Assembly (NCBI RefSeq): GCF_002217435.1
Contig: NZ_MUHF01000022.1
Location: 1 to 64,000 of the forward strand
DNA: 64,000 bases
Source: Flavobacterium reichenbachii
GTDB taxonomy: Bacteria > Bacteroidota > Bacteroidia > Flavobacteriales > Flavobacteriaceae
Direction of reading: 5' to 3'
Below are positions 16,158 through 26,436 of the stretch, piece by piece; within the stretch, counting starts at the first letter, position 1, and every line of letters starts with the position of its first letter. The position numbers and the translations under genes are program-made. The notes beneath the pieces were generated by a model. The model saw only the letters and a program-made list of their open reading frames with translations, did no database searches and was not told the origin of the DNA.

Positions 16158-18614
16158 TTATCCAGGAAATTCTCCACCGCCATCATTTCCACCTTCATTT
16201 TTCGGTGCACCATTCTTGTCTCTGTCGCTTTTTGCTTTGTTAAAACGGTAAGTAAACGATAAGTTGAACTGACGTTTACGAAACTGCATCTCGCTGTAAG
16301 AGGTTTGGTTCTCAAGATAAGTGTATGATTTCATAATTCTTGAATTGAAAACGTCACTAATATTAAATGCAATTGTCCCTTTATCTTTTAATACGTCTTT
16401 GCTTAAAGAGGTATTCATACCAAACTGTCCTAAGTTTTTACCTTGTGCAGTTTTTTGTTCACCGTTGTACATTCCTGTCAGCTGCCAGTCAATTTTGTAT
16501 GGCAAAGTTACTTTTGAACTGATTCTTGCAAACCAAGAATTTGCTTTATTGTCAAGATTTTGAATTACAGTTTCTCCAGTAGATGCATCTACATAACTAT
16601 TTTCTCCTGCAGTCTGCACATTGTAGAAATTGAAATTACTATTTAATCTCCACCATTTGTATGGATTGTAATTAAATGTAAACTCAAAACCAAATTTTTG
16701 TTCTTTTCCTAAGTTAATAGGACGGCTCAAGATTACCGGAATACCGTTTTCGAATCTACCTGTTGGAGTTCTTACAAAGCTGAAAACGTCTTTAGTATCT
16801 TCAAAATAGGCCGATGTACTAAAAGTAACTTTGGTCCATCTTTTAATATATCCGATGTCATATTTATCTGTAAGAGATGGATCTAAGTCTGGGTTTCCCT
16901 GAAAGATATTAATGTTACTAGAGAAATTTGTTGCAGGGTTCATAAAACGACCTCTTGGTCTTGATAAACGCTTGCTGTAACTAACGTTGAAGTTACTTTG
17001 ATCTGAGATTTCATAACTAATAAAAGCGCTTGGAAATAAGTTATTATACTTTTTTGTATTAAAATCATTTGTGTCTAATAAGTTAACTTCTATGTTAGTA
17101 TCTTCCCAACGCAGACCAAACAAGTAAGAGAATTTATTTACCTTAAATCCATATTGTGCATATAATGCGTTTATGTTTTCTTTGTATTCTAAATTGTTAG
17201 ACAAATTTGTATTTTTTACATTTTGTCCGTTTATTAAGTCTGTTATTAGATATTCGTTGTTTAGATCTCCAAAACTTCCTTTATAACCAGCTTCAAACTG
17301 ACTTCCTTCTCCTAATGGAAGAACGTAATCTGCCTGAAATAAAATTTGTTTTTGTACTTGATTGTTTAACGTAGTATTAACTGGATCCGCTACAATAACA
17401 CTATTGCTGTCGTCAGTATTTCTTGAAACCGAAAGGTCAGCAGTTAATTTGTGTCCTTTGTCGTTGAAATTCTTAATTAAATTAGAAGTGTATTCAATAT
17501 TCTCACTACTTGTATCTCCATTATTCAATCGATAAGTAGATCCTGTAAAAACACGAGCAGCATCATAATTATTATAATTAATTACATCTTTGTCTTCACC
17601 AGTATTGTTTTGGTAATTAATTGCATTGGTCCAGAAAGTAGTTGGAGTAATAGACCATTCAACGCCTCCTCTTGCATTAAAACCATCTCTAATTCTTTTA
17701 GTATCACGATCTTCGTCTAAAAAGCTTTTGGTAGTACCGTCTTCGTTAAAATATTCAGAATTAGTTTTACCGCCGCCTTCATTTGTTCTGTAGTTGTATC
17801 CTGCAGTAGTAAAGTAGTTTAATTTTTCTGTTTTATAATTTAAATTAGCACTTAAACCATAAGTTTCAGGAAGACCTGTTGAGGCGATAAAAGTTCCGTT
17901 AAAACCTTGATTTTTTCCTTTTTTAAGGATAATATTAATCAATCCAGAACCTCCTTCAGCATCGTAACGTGCCGACGGATTTGTAATAACTTCAACTTTA
18001 TCAATTGCATCGGCAGGAAGTTGTCTTAATGCTTCTGCAACATTTATAGCATTAGAAGGTCTTCCATCAATTAAAATTCTGATGTTATCACTTCCTCTTA
18101 AGCTTACATTTCCTTCGGTATCAACAGAAACAGACGGGACATTGTCAAGAACATCACTTACTGTTCCTCCTTTTACCATCATATCCTGGCCAACATTGTA
18201 AACTTTTTTATCTAATTTAATTTCAACTGAAGATTTTTCAGCACGAACTACAACTTCATTTAACTGCGCTGCATCTTCAGAAAGATTTACAATGCCTAAA
18301 TTAGTATCGTCTTCAATGCTTTTCTGTTTGATTTCGGTTGACTTAAACGAAATAAATTCAATTTTTATATCGTAAGTTCCCGGAGCAACAGCGATTTCAA
18401 ATTCTCCTTTTGGATTTGTAATACCTCCGGCAATAACTTTGGTATCATTTGGAGCCATGATCGAAATAGTAGCATACTCAAGTGGTTGTTTACTAACTTT
18501 TTCGAAAACTTTTCCGGTAACTTTCACCTTGTTTCTGCCAGGTGTTTGTTGTGCATAGTTGTAAAAACTTGTGAAAAAGAGTACAAGCAATACAGCAATT
18601 TTGATTTTTTTCAT
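16158..18614 (-). CDS. Outer-membrane beta-barrel (TonB-dependent receptor-like) family protein
   Basis: 818 residues. A signal peptide (about 1-21, YAQ) is followed by a CarboxypepD_reg-like domain (about 28-110), a plug domain (VSDVLDNVPSVSVDTEGNVSLRGSDNIRILIDGRPS, about 145-235) and a large beta-barrel (OMP_b-brl_3 type). The barrel is followed by an unusual Asp/Gly/Asn-rich tail (GGNDGGGEFPG) rather than an aromatic terminal strand. This receptor class is widespread in Bacteroidota; members transport or sense unknown substrates. There is no SusD partner nearby, so polysaccharide uptake is not indicated. It appears monocistronic. Confidence 0.88.
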   Translation of the reverse strand: MKKIKIAVLLVLFFTSFYNYAQQTPGRNKVKVTGKVFEKVSKQPLEYATISIMAPNDTKVIAGGITNPKGEFEIAVAPGTYDIKIEFISFKSTEIKQKSIEDDTNLGIVNLSEDAAQLNEVVVRAEKSSVEIKLDKKVYNVGQDMMVKGGTVSDVLDNVPSVSVDTEGNVSLRGSDNIRILIDGRPSNAINVAEALRQLPADAIDKVEVITNPSARYDAEGGSGLINIILKKGKNQGFNGTFIASTGLPETYGLSANLNYKTEKLNYFTTAGYNYRTNEGGGKTNSEYFNEDGTTKSFLDEDRDTKRIRDGFNARGGVEWSITPTTFWTNAINYQNNTGEDKDVINYNNYDAARVFTGSTYRLNNGDTSSENIEYTSNLIKNFNDKGHKLTADLSVSRNTDDSNSVIVADPVNTTLNNQVQKQILFQADYVLPLGEGSQFEAGYKGSFGDLNNEYLITDLINGQNVKNTNLSNNLEYKENINALYAQYGFKVNKFSYLFGLRWEDTNIEVNLLDTNDFNTKKYNNLFPSAFISYEISDQSNFNVSYSKRLSRPRGRFMNPATNFSSNINIFQGNPDLDPSLTDKYDIGYIKRWTKVTFSTSAYFEDTKDVFSFVRTPTGRFENGIPVILSRPINLGKEQKFGFEFTFNYNPYKWWRLNSNFNFYNVQTAGENSYVDASTGETVIQNLDNKANSWFARISSKVTLPYKIDWQLTGMYNGEQKTAQGKNLGQFGMNTSLSKDVLKDKGTIAFNISDVFNSRIMKSYTYLENQTSYSEMQFRKRQFNLSFTYRFNKAKSDRDKNGAPKNEGGNDGGGEFPG

Positions 18615-18707
18615 TATATTTTTGGTTTCATTTTCCTTTTAGACACAAAAAATGTTATTTGGTTTAAAGGCATTTTCACAAAAAAACGTTAATTCGATTT
18701 TTTGAGA

Positions 18708-19052
18708 TTATTTTAAAAAGGAAGCTACTTTGTCTAAATCTCTTCCTATTATGGCTTTTTCGTCCTTAATTACAATCGGACGTTCTATTAAAATTGGATT
18801 ATCTATCATAGCCTCAATGATTTGGTCATTACTTAATGATTTGCCTTTATAATTTTCTATCCAGATTTTTTCTTTCGTGCGAACCAATTCAAGAGGCTCA
18901 AGATTTAATTTTTTTAATAAAGATTTTAATTCTTCAAACGTCGGAGTTTCTGTTAGATAAGGAATAATTTCAAATTCCTGATTGGTTTGTTCCACAAAAG
19001 CCAGACAATTTCTGGATTTTCCACAGCGAGGATTGTGATAAATTTGTATCAT
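18708..19052 (-). CDS. arsC: ArsC-family arsenate reductase (glutaredoxin type)
   Basis: 114 residues from the preferred ATG at 19052 (MIQIYHNPRCGKSRN), where the family normally begins; an ATG at 19070 would add six residues. The catalytic motif HNPRCGKSR has the nucleophile Cys. The C-terminus (ERPIVIKDEKAIIGRDLDKV) matches ArsC/YffB. It either reduces arsenate with glutathione/glutaredoxin or has another thiol-reductase role, as in YffB-like members. No other arsenic genes are near, so the physiological substrate is uncertain. Confidence 0.88.
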   Translation of the reverse strand: MIQIYHNPRCGKSRNCLAFVEQTNQEFEIIPYLTETPTFEELKSLLKKLNLEPLELVRTKEKIWIENYKGKSLSNDQIIEAMIDNPILIERPIVIKDEKAIIGRDLDKVASFLK

Positions 19053-19166
19053 TTTCTTATATTTAAGCATTACAAATTGCTAAAACAAAATTTTAGGTAT
19101 TTTAGCAGGCCCAAAAGTAAGGTTTACTTATTAAATTAAATTCTCATTTTTTAAATTTTTAGATGT

Positions 19167-20102
19167 ATGTTTTTAGAACAAGGAATTAAGCGTGAAAATG
19201 CTTTTTGGAAATATCTTTTAGGATCGGTTTTTATTATAACAGCGTCATTTATTGGCCAGATTCCTTTTTCTGCAGCGGTTTTCTACAAAAGTTTTACAGA
19301 TAAAATAGATATTCCTTCAGACAATGCTTCTATAATGAAAATGTTTGAGCCTAATCTTACCTTGTTTCTCGTCATGATTTCTTTTGCATATGCATTTGCA
19401 GGTATTTATTTTGTTGTAAAATACATGCACAATCAGACACTTCTGTCGATTACAACTGCACGAAATAAAATAGACTGGAAACGTATTCTATTTTCTTTTG
19501 GATTATGGTCTTTGTTTTCATTTTTAAGTTTTTTGTTTGTCTACTTTAAATCGCCTGAAAATTTTGTATGGAATTTCAAATTGGTTCCTTTCTTAATTTT
19601 AGTTGTATTAGGGTCAATTTTAATTCCGATACAAACAAGTACAGAAGAGTATATTTTTAGAGGTTATTTGATGCAGGGATTTGCCAATTTGGCTCGAAAC
19701 AGATGGTTTCCATTACTAATGACATCTCTTATATTTGGATCAATGCATATTTTTAATCCCGAAGTAGCCAAAATGGGCTATGTCATCATGATTTATTATA
19801 TAGGAACCGGGTTATTCTTAGGGATTGTAACTCTGATGGATGATGGAATTGAACTCGCATTAGGTTTTCATGCTGCTAATAATCTGATTGGTGCTTTACT
19901 GGTTACCTCAGATTGGTCTGTCTTTCAGACTCATTCTCTTTTTAAAGATTTATCTGAGCCCTCAGCAGGTTTAGATGTAATATTGCCAATTGTAGTAATT
20001 TATCCGATTTTGATTTTAATTTTTAGCAAGAAATACAATTGGACAAACTGGAAAGAGAAACTTACAGGTGAAATTAAGAATCAAGAAGTTATAAATAAAT
20101 AA
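19167..20102 (+). CDS. CPBP family intramembrane glutamic endopeptidase
   Basis: 311 residues with about eight membrane helices. The CPBP (CaaX protease/bacteriocin-processing) motifs are present: EEYIFRGY (motif 1, EExxxR), FGSMHIFNP (motif 2, FxxxH) and FHAANNLIG (motif 3, HxxxN). These residues form the intramembrane active site. It is followed after 7 nt by menE, so the two are likely co-transcribed. The substrate is unknown. Confidence 0.9.
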   Translation: MFLEQGIKRENAFWKYLLGSVFIITASFIGQIPFSAAVFYKSFTDKIDIPSDNASIMKMFEPNLTLFLVMISFAYAFAGIYFVVKYMHNQTLLSITTARNKIDWKRILFSFGLWSLFSFLSFLFVYFKSPENFVWNFKLVPFLILVVLGSILIPIQTSTEEYIFRGYLMQGFANLARNRWFPLLMTSLIFGSMHIFNPEVAKMGYVIMIYYIGTGLFLGIVTLMDDGIELALGFHAANNLIGALLVTSDWSVFQTHSLFKDLSEPSAGLDVILPIVVIYPILILIFSKKYNWTNWKEKLTGEIKNQEVINK

Positions 20103-20109
20103 TAAAACG

Positions 20110-21150
20110 ATGTCTAAGTTAACACATAAAAATGTTCATAATTATTTTAAGTTAAATGGGTATCATTTTAACGGAAAGCAATTATCGCAAATCGGTTATA
20201 GTTACATCAAAGAAGGTGATGCAAATGATAAAGCAATTGGCAGTTTTCTATTGGATTGGTTCGATGATAAAGAATATATAGAAATGACTACTTCTGGGAC
20301 AACTGGTCTTCCTAAATTGGTGCGATTAGAAAAGCAGGCTATGATTCAGTCGGCATTGGCCACAGGAGATTTTTTTGATTTACAACCGGGCGACAAAGCA
20401 CTGCTTTGTCTGCCAGTGCAATTTATAGCAGGTAAAATGATGCTGGTTCGAAGTTTTATTTTAGGATTGGAATTAAATACTGTTTCTCCAAGCACCGAAC
20501 CATTAGCGTTAAATAATACTTTTTATGATTTTGCCGCAATGGTGCCGCTGCAGGTTCAAAATTCTATAGAGAAACTCATAAATGTAAAAAAACTAATCAT
20601 TGGCGGTGCAAAAATAGACAGTGCTTTAGAAGAAAAATTATTGCCGCTGCAAACTGCAGTTTATGAAACGTACGGAATGACAGAAACCATTACACATATT
20701 GCAGCGAAAAAAGTAGGGGAGCGTGCTTTTTCAATTTTGCCGAATGTGAAAATTAAAAAAGACGAACGAGATTGTCTGGTGATTTCTGTAGCCTCTATTT
20801 CTGATGAACCAATTGTTACAAACGATTTAATCGAATTAATCAGCGAGAAAGAATTTATATTTTTAGGCAGAATAGATAATGTGATCAATAGTGGCGGCGT
20901 AAAACTTATTCCGGAGCAAATAGAAGCAAAGCTAATAGGAAAAATAAGCAATCGTTTTTTTGTGACTGGAGTTCCTGATTCTGTTTTAGGAGAAAAATTG
21001 ATTTTGGTTATTGAAGGGGAAAAACAAGATTTTGCTCTAGATTTTTTTGATATTTTAGGAAAGTTTGAAAAACCAAAAGAAATTGTTTTTGTTCCGAAAT
21101 TTAAAGAAAACGAAAACGGGAAATTACTCCGTAAGCCGAGCTTAGGATAA
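20110..21150 (+). CDS. menE: AMP-binding enzyme, probable o-succinylbenzoate-CoA ligase
   Basis: 346 residues, shorter than typical acyl-CoA synthetases, as is usual for MenE in Bacteroidota. The adenylate-forming motifs are TTSGTTGLPKLVRL (P-loop A3), YETYGMTETITHIA (A5) and FLGRIDNVINSGGVKLIPEQIE (A8), ending with the catalytic-Lys region NGKLLRKP. MenE makes o-succinylbenzoyl-CoA in menaquinone synthesis. Other men genes are not in the window, so the name rests on length and motif pattern. Confidence 0.82.
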   Translation: MSKLTHKNVHNYFKLNGYHFNGKQLSQIGYSYIKEGDANDKAIGSFLLDWFDDKEYIEMTTSGTTGLPKLVRLEKQAMIQSALATGDFFDLQPGDKALLCLPVQFIAGKMMLVRSFILGLELNTVSPSTEPLALNNTFYDFAAMVPLQVQNSIEKLINVKKLIIGGAKIDSALEEKLLPLQTAVYETYGMTETITHIAAKKVGERAFSILPNVKIKKDERDCLVISVASISDEPIVTNDLIELISEKEFIFLGRIDNVINSGGVKLIPEQIEAKLIGKISNRFFVTGVPDSVLGEKLILVIEGEKQDFALDFFDILGKFEKPKEIVFVPKFKENENGKLLRKPSLG

Positions 21151-21290
21151 ATGTAAATACTATAATTTATAGCGTGTTGGCTTTGTTTTAATACATTCCT
21201 ATCTGTGAAAAACTAGTTTCTTTTTATTCTTTCGAATATTTTAAATTATGTTTCTATGTATAAAAAAATCATTACTAATGATGTTAAATA

Positions 21291-21334
21291 AAAAATCCGA
21301 ATTCCAATTTTGGTTGGAATTCGGATTTTAAAAA
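21291..21334. terminator. Bidirectional terminator between menE and the RsmB-like gene
   Basis: AAATCCGAATTCCAA / TTGGAATTCGGATTT with A and T runs on either side; a nearly perfect 15-bp stem. Confidence 0.9.
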
Positions 21335-21350
21335 TATTTAGAATTTAATT

Positions 21351-22568
21351 TTAAGCTTCTTTTCTTTCTAATAAAGCCATATAAAATCCGTCGAAACCAG
21401 ATTCTGAAGCTAATATTTTACGATCTTTTATAAAAGTAAATTGTTTCCCGATTTCAGTTTTTAGGAATTTTTCAACCTGTTCCTGGTTTTCAGATGGCAA
21501 AACAGAACAAGTAGCATATACTAATTTTCCGCCTGGCTTTACAATTTTAGAATAACTTTCTAAAACTTCACTCTGAACTTTGCGAATATTGTCAATAAAC
21601 TCAGGCTGTAATTTCCATTTAGCATCAGGGTTTCTTTTTAAAACTCCTAAACCGCTGCAAGGTGCGTCAATTAAAACACGGTCTGCTCTTTCGTGCAATT
21701 TTTTGATCACTTTTGTAGTGTCAATAATTCTATATTCAATATTAAAAGCGCCATTTCTTTTTGCTCTTAATTTCAATTGTTTCAATTTGCTTTCGTACAA
21801 ATCCATTGCAATCAACTGTCCTTTATTTTCCATTAAAGAAGCGATGTGTAATGTTTTTCCGCCTGCACCTGCACATGTATCTACGACACGCATTCCTGGC
21901 TTTACATCCAGAAAACCAGCCACCAATTGTGAGTTAGCATCCTGAACTTCAAAAAGTCCTTGTTTAAAAGCATCTGTCAAAAATACATTTGCTCTTTCTT
22001 TTAAAACTAAAGCTTCAGGCTGATCTTTTAAATATTCTGTTTCAATATTCAAATCCATCAGCGTGTTTCTCAAATTTTCCTTAGTTCCTTTTAGAGTGTT
22101 AGTTCTAAGAATAACTTTTGCCGGCTGATTTTGAGCTGCTATTTCTTTAGACCAAACTTTTTCGCCTAATTCCTTAACTCCCAATTCGTCCATCCAATCC
22201 GGAATAGATTCTTTTAAAGCTCTAACTTTAGAAAGCTCATCAAAACGACCTTTTATTTTTCTTTCAGGAGTTCCTTCCAATTGCTTCCAATCCGGAATCG
22301 GATAGCCTCTTAAAACTGCCCAAACCGCAAACATTCGCCATAAATTTTCTCTGTCGTATGGCTCTTTAACCTCCGCAATTTCTGAGTATAATCTTTTCCA
22401 ACGAACAATTTCGTATATTGTTTCAGCAACAAACTTCCTGTCTGAGCTTCCCCAGCGTTTGTCTTTTTTTAACGCTCTTGCTACCACTTTATCTGCATAT
22501 TCTCCTTCATTGAAAATTGCATTTAAAGAATCTATAGTAGTATAAACTAAATTTCTGTGTAATCTCAT
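21351..22568 (-). CDS. RsmB/NOP-family RNA (cytosine-5) methyltransferase
   Basis: 405 residues. The N-terminal NusB-like helical region (about 1-140) is followed by a SAM-dependent methyltransferase: DTCAGAGGKTLHIA (SAM motif I), DAPCSGLGVLKRNPDAKW (motif IV with the Pro-Cys pair) and YATCSVLPSENQEQVEKFL (motif VI with the catalytic Cys in TCS). This two-cysteine arrangement defines m5C RNA methyltransferases. The target is probably 16S rRNA C967 by analogy with RsmB, but other rRNA or tRNA sites are possible. Confidence 0.9.
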   Translation of the reverse strand: MRLHRNLVYTTIDSLNAIFNEGEYADKVVARALKKDKRWGSSDRKFVAETIYEIVRWKRLYSEIAEVKEPYDRENLWRMFAVWAVLRGYPIPDWKQLEGTPERKIKGRFDELSKVRALKESIPDWMDELGVKELGEKVWSKEIAAQNQPAKVILRTNTLKGTKENLRNTLMDLNIETEYLKDQPEALVLKERANVFLTDAFKQGLFEVQDANSQLVAGFLDVKPGMRVVDTCAGAGGKTLHIASLMENKGQLIAMDLYESKLKQLKLRAKRNGAFNIEYRIIDTTKVIKKLHERADRVLIDAPCSGLGVLKRNPDAKWKLQPEFIDNIRKVQSEVLESYSKIVKPGGKLVYATCSVLPSENQEQVEKFLKTEIGKQFTFIKDRKILASESGFDGFYMALLERKEA

Positions 22569-22656
22569 TTTAATTATTTGATTTGCAAAGGTACTATTAA
22601 TTGGTTGAAAGTTAAATTTTTAATTTTGATTGTTATTTTGACTTTCAATACAATGA

Positions 22657-22694
22657 AAAAAAACACTCTGATATTATATAAAAGAGTGTTTTTG
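22657..22694 (-). terminator. Terminator of kup
   Basis: AAACACTCT / AGAGTGTTT stem; on the minus strand a run of eight T follows. Confidence 0.85.
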
Positions 22695-22713
22695 ATTTAT
22701 GATAAAACTAATT

Positions 22714-24687
22714 TTATTTTATAATTCGTGTAAGTCCGATATTCTCTGGAGCGTGAAGCACCATTGGGAATTTTTCTATTTTTACTGAACTGCTGTCTAA
22801 TCCAAAAGCTCTTTCTTCAGACAAACTTAGTTTTTTAATGAAGAAATAAGAATTCATGATTATATTTTCGTGCCATCTTAAATCATTGTCATTAGATAAG
22901 AATTTTTCAGAAAGTACAAATTTAAAGTCACCAATAATGTTGTTTTTATTTAATGATTCGTAACGGCTGGTAATATCCACTTCTCCTTTTTTTACCATAT
23001 CGCGAATAACTTCTCTAAACATCAAATTGATTTTGGTAGGCTCTCTAAAACCTAAATTAAAATCGATTCTATAGATGTCATCTTTTGCAATTTCAGTTAC
23101 TACGTATTGTGTCTTATAAGGTTCAGTAAGAATATTTACGTGAACAAACCAATAGATATCGGCCCTTTTTGGACGCTTTTGCAAAATAGAATAGATTACT
23201 TTTTCTTCAAGTTCATCTACACGGCTTGCATTGGTCATATACACTAAATGCGTTGCATATTTAGGAATCGATAAATCTTCGCTTAACTCCATCAATACTT
23301 TCTTATAATCACCAATCTTAATGACTTTTGTGTAGTTTTTGTTGATTTTCTTAGCAAGATACCAAATGGTCATAATCGAAATCAACATCATAGCGATGAT
23401 TAAAGTTACATAACCGCCTTCTGCAAATTTTGTAATATTAGCAATCAAAAAGCTAAATTCAATCAACAAATAAATCGTGATAAGCGGTACCATAAAATAC
23501 AGTTTTACACGCTTCATTATTAAGTAATAATTTAGCAGTATAGTAGTCATGATCATGCATAAGATAATTGCAAGACCATAAGCATGCTCCATATTTCCTG
23601 ATTTTTGAAAGTGCAAAACAATCCCCACACAACCAAAAAACAACAGCCAGTTTATAGACGGAATGTACAATTGTCCTTTTACTTCTGTTGGATATTTAAT
23701 TTTTACTTTCGGCCAGAAATTCAAACGCATAGCTTCGTTTATTAAAGTAAACGATCCGCTGATAAGTGCTTGAGAAGCAATAACGGCTGCTAAAGTTGCT
23801 ACTACAATTCCGAAAGGAAGAAACCAGTGCGGCATAATTAAGTAAAATGGATTTCCATTTTCTCCGCCTAATTGGTGTAATGTTGATCCTTCATGATGAA
23901 TTAAATAAGCAGCTTGTCCAAAGTAGTTAAGTACTAAAGTAGTTTTAACAAAGATCCAGCTGATTCTAATATTTTTTCTGCCGCAGTGTCCCATGTCAGA
24001 GTACAATGCTTCTGCTCCGGTTGTACATAAAAATACAAAACCTAGAACAAAATAACCATCAGGATGTATTGATAATAAATGGTATGCGTAATAAGGATTT
24101 ATGGCTTTTATAACTTCTGGATAATGAAAAACCTGAATAGCTCCTAAAGTTCCAAGCATTGCAAACCAAATCAGCATCATTGGAGCAAAAAACTTACCAA
24201 CAAGTTTGGTTCCGAATTGCTGAATAGTGAATAAAATGAATAGTATCGCAATAACTATATATACGATAGTTTCAGTTTGCATTGTCGGATAAAAAGCTCT
24301 AATTCCTTCTACAGCAGAGGAAATTGAGATTGGAGGTGTTATAATTCCATCGGCCAGAAGTGCACTTCCCCCAATAATGGCGGGCACAATCAGCCATTGG
24401 ATTTTAGTTTTTTTGACTAATGCATATAATGCAAAAATTCCTCCTTCGCCATGATTATCAGCGCTTAAAGTTATGAGGACGTATTTTATTGTGGTTTGCA
24501 AAGTTAATGTCCAAAAGACACAAGAGATTCCGCCTAAAACAATATCTGCATTAATGATATGTTCACCAAGTATGGCTTTCATTACGTATAATGGAGAAGT
24601 TCCAATGTCTCCGTAAATAATTCCTAATGTGATCAATAAACCCCCTATAGACAACTTACTATGTAAGTTTTTATGCGATGCGCTCAT
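22714..24687 (-). CDS. kup: KUP-family potassium uptake protein
   Basis: 657 residues from the preferred start MSASHKNLHSKLSIGG; an upstream ATG at 24714 would add nine residues. It has about twelve membrane helices in the first 430 residues, with the family signature GIIYGDIGTSPLYV in helix 1, DNHGEGGIFALYAL and GALLADG-like GGSALLADGIITPPISI. The C-terminal cytoplasmic domain is about 220 residues. It imports K+ with protons across the inner membrane. Confidence 0.95.
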   Translation of the reverse strand: MSASHKNLHSKLSIGGLLITLGIIYGDIGTSPLYVMKAILGEHIINADIVLGGISCVFWTLTLQTTIKYVLITLSADNHGEGGIFALYALVKKTKIQWLIVPAIIGGSALLADGIITPPISISSAVEGIRAFYPTMQTETIVYIVIAILFILFTIQQFGTKLVGKFFAPMMLIWFAMLGTLGAIQVFHYPEVIKAINPYYAYHLLSIHPDGYFVLGFVFLCTTGAEALYSDMGHCGRKNIRISWIFVKTTLVLNYFGQAAYLIHHEGSTLHQLGGENGNPFYLIMPHWFLPFGIVVATLAAVIASQALISGSFTLINEAMRLNFWPKVKIKYPTEVKGQLYIPSINWLLFFGCVGIVLHFQKSGNMEHAYGLAIILCMIMTTILLNYYLIMKRVKLYFMVPLITIYLLIEFSFLIANITKFAEGGYVTLIIAMMLISIMTIWYLAKKINKNYTKVIKIGDYKKVLMELSEDLSIPKYATHLVYMTNASRVDELEEKVIYSILQKRPKRADIYWFVHVNILTEPYKTQYVVTEIAKDDIYRIDFNLGFREPTKINLMFREVIRDMVKKGEVDITSRYESLNKNNIIGDFKFVLSEKFLSNDNDLRWHENIIMNSYFFIKKLSLSEERAFGLDSSSVKIEKFPMVLHAPENIGLTRIIK

Positions 24688-24763
24688 GTATGTTTTTATA
24701 AAAGACGGTTGCAAATTTACTGTTTTAAAATAAATTAGATGCTATTATAATTAAAAAGATAAA

Positions 24764-24798
24764 AAAAAGCACAATCGTAAAAATTGTGCTTCTGTTTT
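24764..24798 (-). terminator. Terminator of the Arg/Asn/Ser-rich protein gene
   Basis: AGCACAAT / ATTGTGCT hairpin, with a run of T on the minus strand. Confidence 0.8.
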
Positions 24799-24820
24799 TT
24801 ATGATAATCTTGTTTTAAAC

Positions 24821-26080
24821 TTATCTTCTTCCGCTTCCTCCTCTGGAGCTTGAAGAACTTTCTCTCTGTGGCTGACTGCTTCTGGATTCCTGGCTTGCGC
24901 GAGGTGCCTCAGAACGCTGCGTATTTTGTTGTCTTGCAGCAGATCCATTATCTGACGATCTGTTTTGAGAATAATTTCTTGTTGGTTCAGATCGCTGTGG
25001 AGCAGCAGTTCTGTTAGTATTTTCTCTTGGAGCTTCAGTTCTGGGAGCAGAGGTGTTTCTATTTGAGTTTGCTCTGTTTTCAGAATTTCCTCTAGAAGAG
25101 TATCCGTTATTATTACTTCTTGATTCTGTTCTTTCAGTATTTTGAACTCTTACAGGATTGTTTGCTCTTGCAGGACTATTATTGTTAGACGGTGTACGGT
25201 TTGTATTGTAATTTCTATCCGTATTTGTTCTGTTGTCAGCATAATTTCTGCTTGAGTTTCTGTTTTCTCCTGCCGCTGTTACTCTTCCTGAGTTTGATCT
25301 GTTTGTGTTGTAGCTGTTTCTATTTGCTTCTCTGCTGGCTACACGTCTCTGATCTAACTCATATCTATTGTTAACATTAGAATTTCTTTGAGCAAAACTG
25401 TTATTAGGACGCATTCTTTCATATCCGTAAGTACGTCTTGTCTCATATAGAACTGGAGCTCTGTAACTTCTTCTGGTTGTAACGTAATTGTAGTTGTTGT
25501 TTATATTAATATTAATGTTGATGTTGCTTCTGTATCTGTAGATTGGATAAGGTCTCCAAGCAGTATAATACGTTGGATAATAGTTCCAGTTCCAGCTAGA
25601 GTAATAAGGTCTGTAATTTGTTACCCAAAATGAAGTATAAATTACCGGTACAGCATTGTAAACAGGCTCGTATATATAATTGTCTCCATATAAATAGGAG
25701 TTACCCACTACCTGAACATTCACTTTGTTGTAATTGTCTCTTTCGACATCAATAGTGGCAACATCCTGATAAACATCACGATCTAAAACCGCTTGTATAA
25801 TTACTACGTGCGTTCTGTCTTCTACACTTTCAATTACACGTAAATAATCTACCTGATCATCACCATTCAAATCAAGGTTTGATATTTGATATTTTGGTTC
25901 GTTCAAGCGTCTTTCAAAATCCTGAAGATTTGCTGATTCTCCAAAAATTGAAGCCACGGCTCTTAAATCTAAATTATCACTAATATCTGAATTTTTTGCA
26001 TATACTGTAGCTCCTGCTTGTGCCTGGCAAGAACTAATTCCTAATGCAACTAGGGCTAATATAAGTAATCTCGCTTTCAT
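24821..26080 (-). CDS. Secreted/lipoprotein with Arg/Asn/Ser-rich low-complexity tail (hypothetical)
   Basis: 419 residues. A signal peptide ends in a lipobox-like ISSC (C about 18). Residues 25-120 form a globular domain with DLNGDDQVDYLRVIE (possible Ca-binding loop DxNxDxxxD), followed by a Tyr/Trp-rich segment (TNYRPYYSSWNWNYYPTYY) and, from about 190, a long disordered Asn/Arg/Ser/Thr-rich tail with many NRN/RSE/SSRG repeats. No family name is recalled. It is probably an envelope or surface protein with a basic, nucleic-acid- or polymer-binding tail. Confidence 0.75.
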   Translation of the reverse strand: MKARLLILALVALGISSCQAQAGATVYAKNSDISDNLDLRAVASIFGESANLQDFERRLNEPKYQISNLDLNGDDQVDYLRVIESVEDRTHVVIIQAVLDRDVYQDVATIDVERDNYNKVNVQVVGNSYLYGDNYIYEPVYNAVPVIYTSFWVTNYRPYYSSWNWNYYPTYYTAWRPYPIYRYRSNININININNNYNYVTTRRSYRAPVLYETRRTYGYERMRPNNSFAQRNSNVNNRYELDQRRVASREANRNSYNTNRSNSGRVTAAGENRNSSRNYADNRTNTDRNYNTNRTPSNNNSPARANNPVRVQNTERTESRSNNNGYSSRGNSENRANSNRNTSAPRTEAPRENTNRTAAPQRSEPTRNYSQNRSSDNGSAARQQNTQRSEAPRASQESRSSQPQRESSSSSRGGSGRR

Positions 26081-26387
26081 CGTAAATCATGTTAAGTTTT
26101 ATATTGTATAATATCCAATTACTGTGCCATAAAATTTAATCGCACTCACGGAGCTGTTAATTGTTTGATTTTTAATACGTTGTATTTTAATTAAAAGTGA
26201 TTAGAATCGTAATAACAGAATTAGTATGACTTTCCAGATATGATATTCGCTTAAAATATTCCTTTTTTACAATTATATTTTTTAAAAGGATAATAGTTGT
26301 TATCATTATGTAAACTCCTATTAAATCTTTATTTTGTTATTTTACTTGTTAATTTTTTTTCAAAAAACAATTATGGCGCTTGATAAT
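26081..26387. other. AT-rich intergenic region between divergent genes
   Basis: Very AT-rich spacer holding the divergent promoters of the Arg/Asn/Ser-rich protein (minus) and the BNR-repeat protein (plus). Apart from the promoter listed next I see no hairpin, repeat or small gene. Confidence 0.5.
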
Positions 26388-26416
26388 TTGATATTTTATA
26401 AATAATTGTATTTTCG
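26388..26416 (+). promoter_or_regulatory. Probable promoter of the BNR-repeat protein
   Basis: TTG (26388-26390), 18 nt, TATTTTCG (26409-26416), one base off TAnnTTTG. It lies 20 nt before the ATG. Confidence 0.5.
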
Positions 26417-26436
26417 CATCGTCAAAATTTATTTAT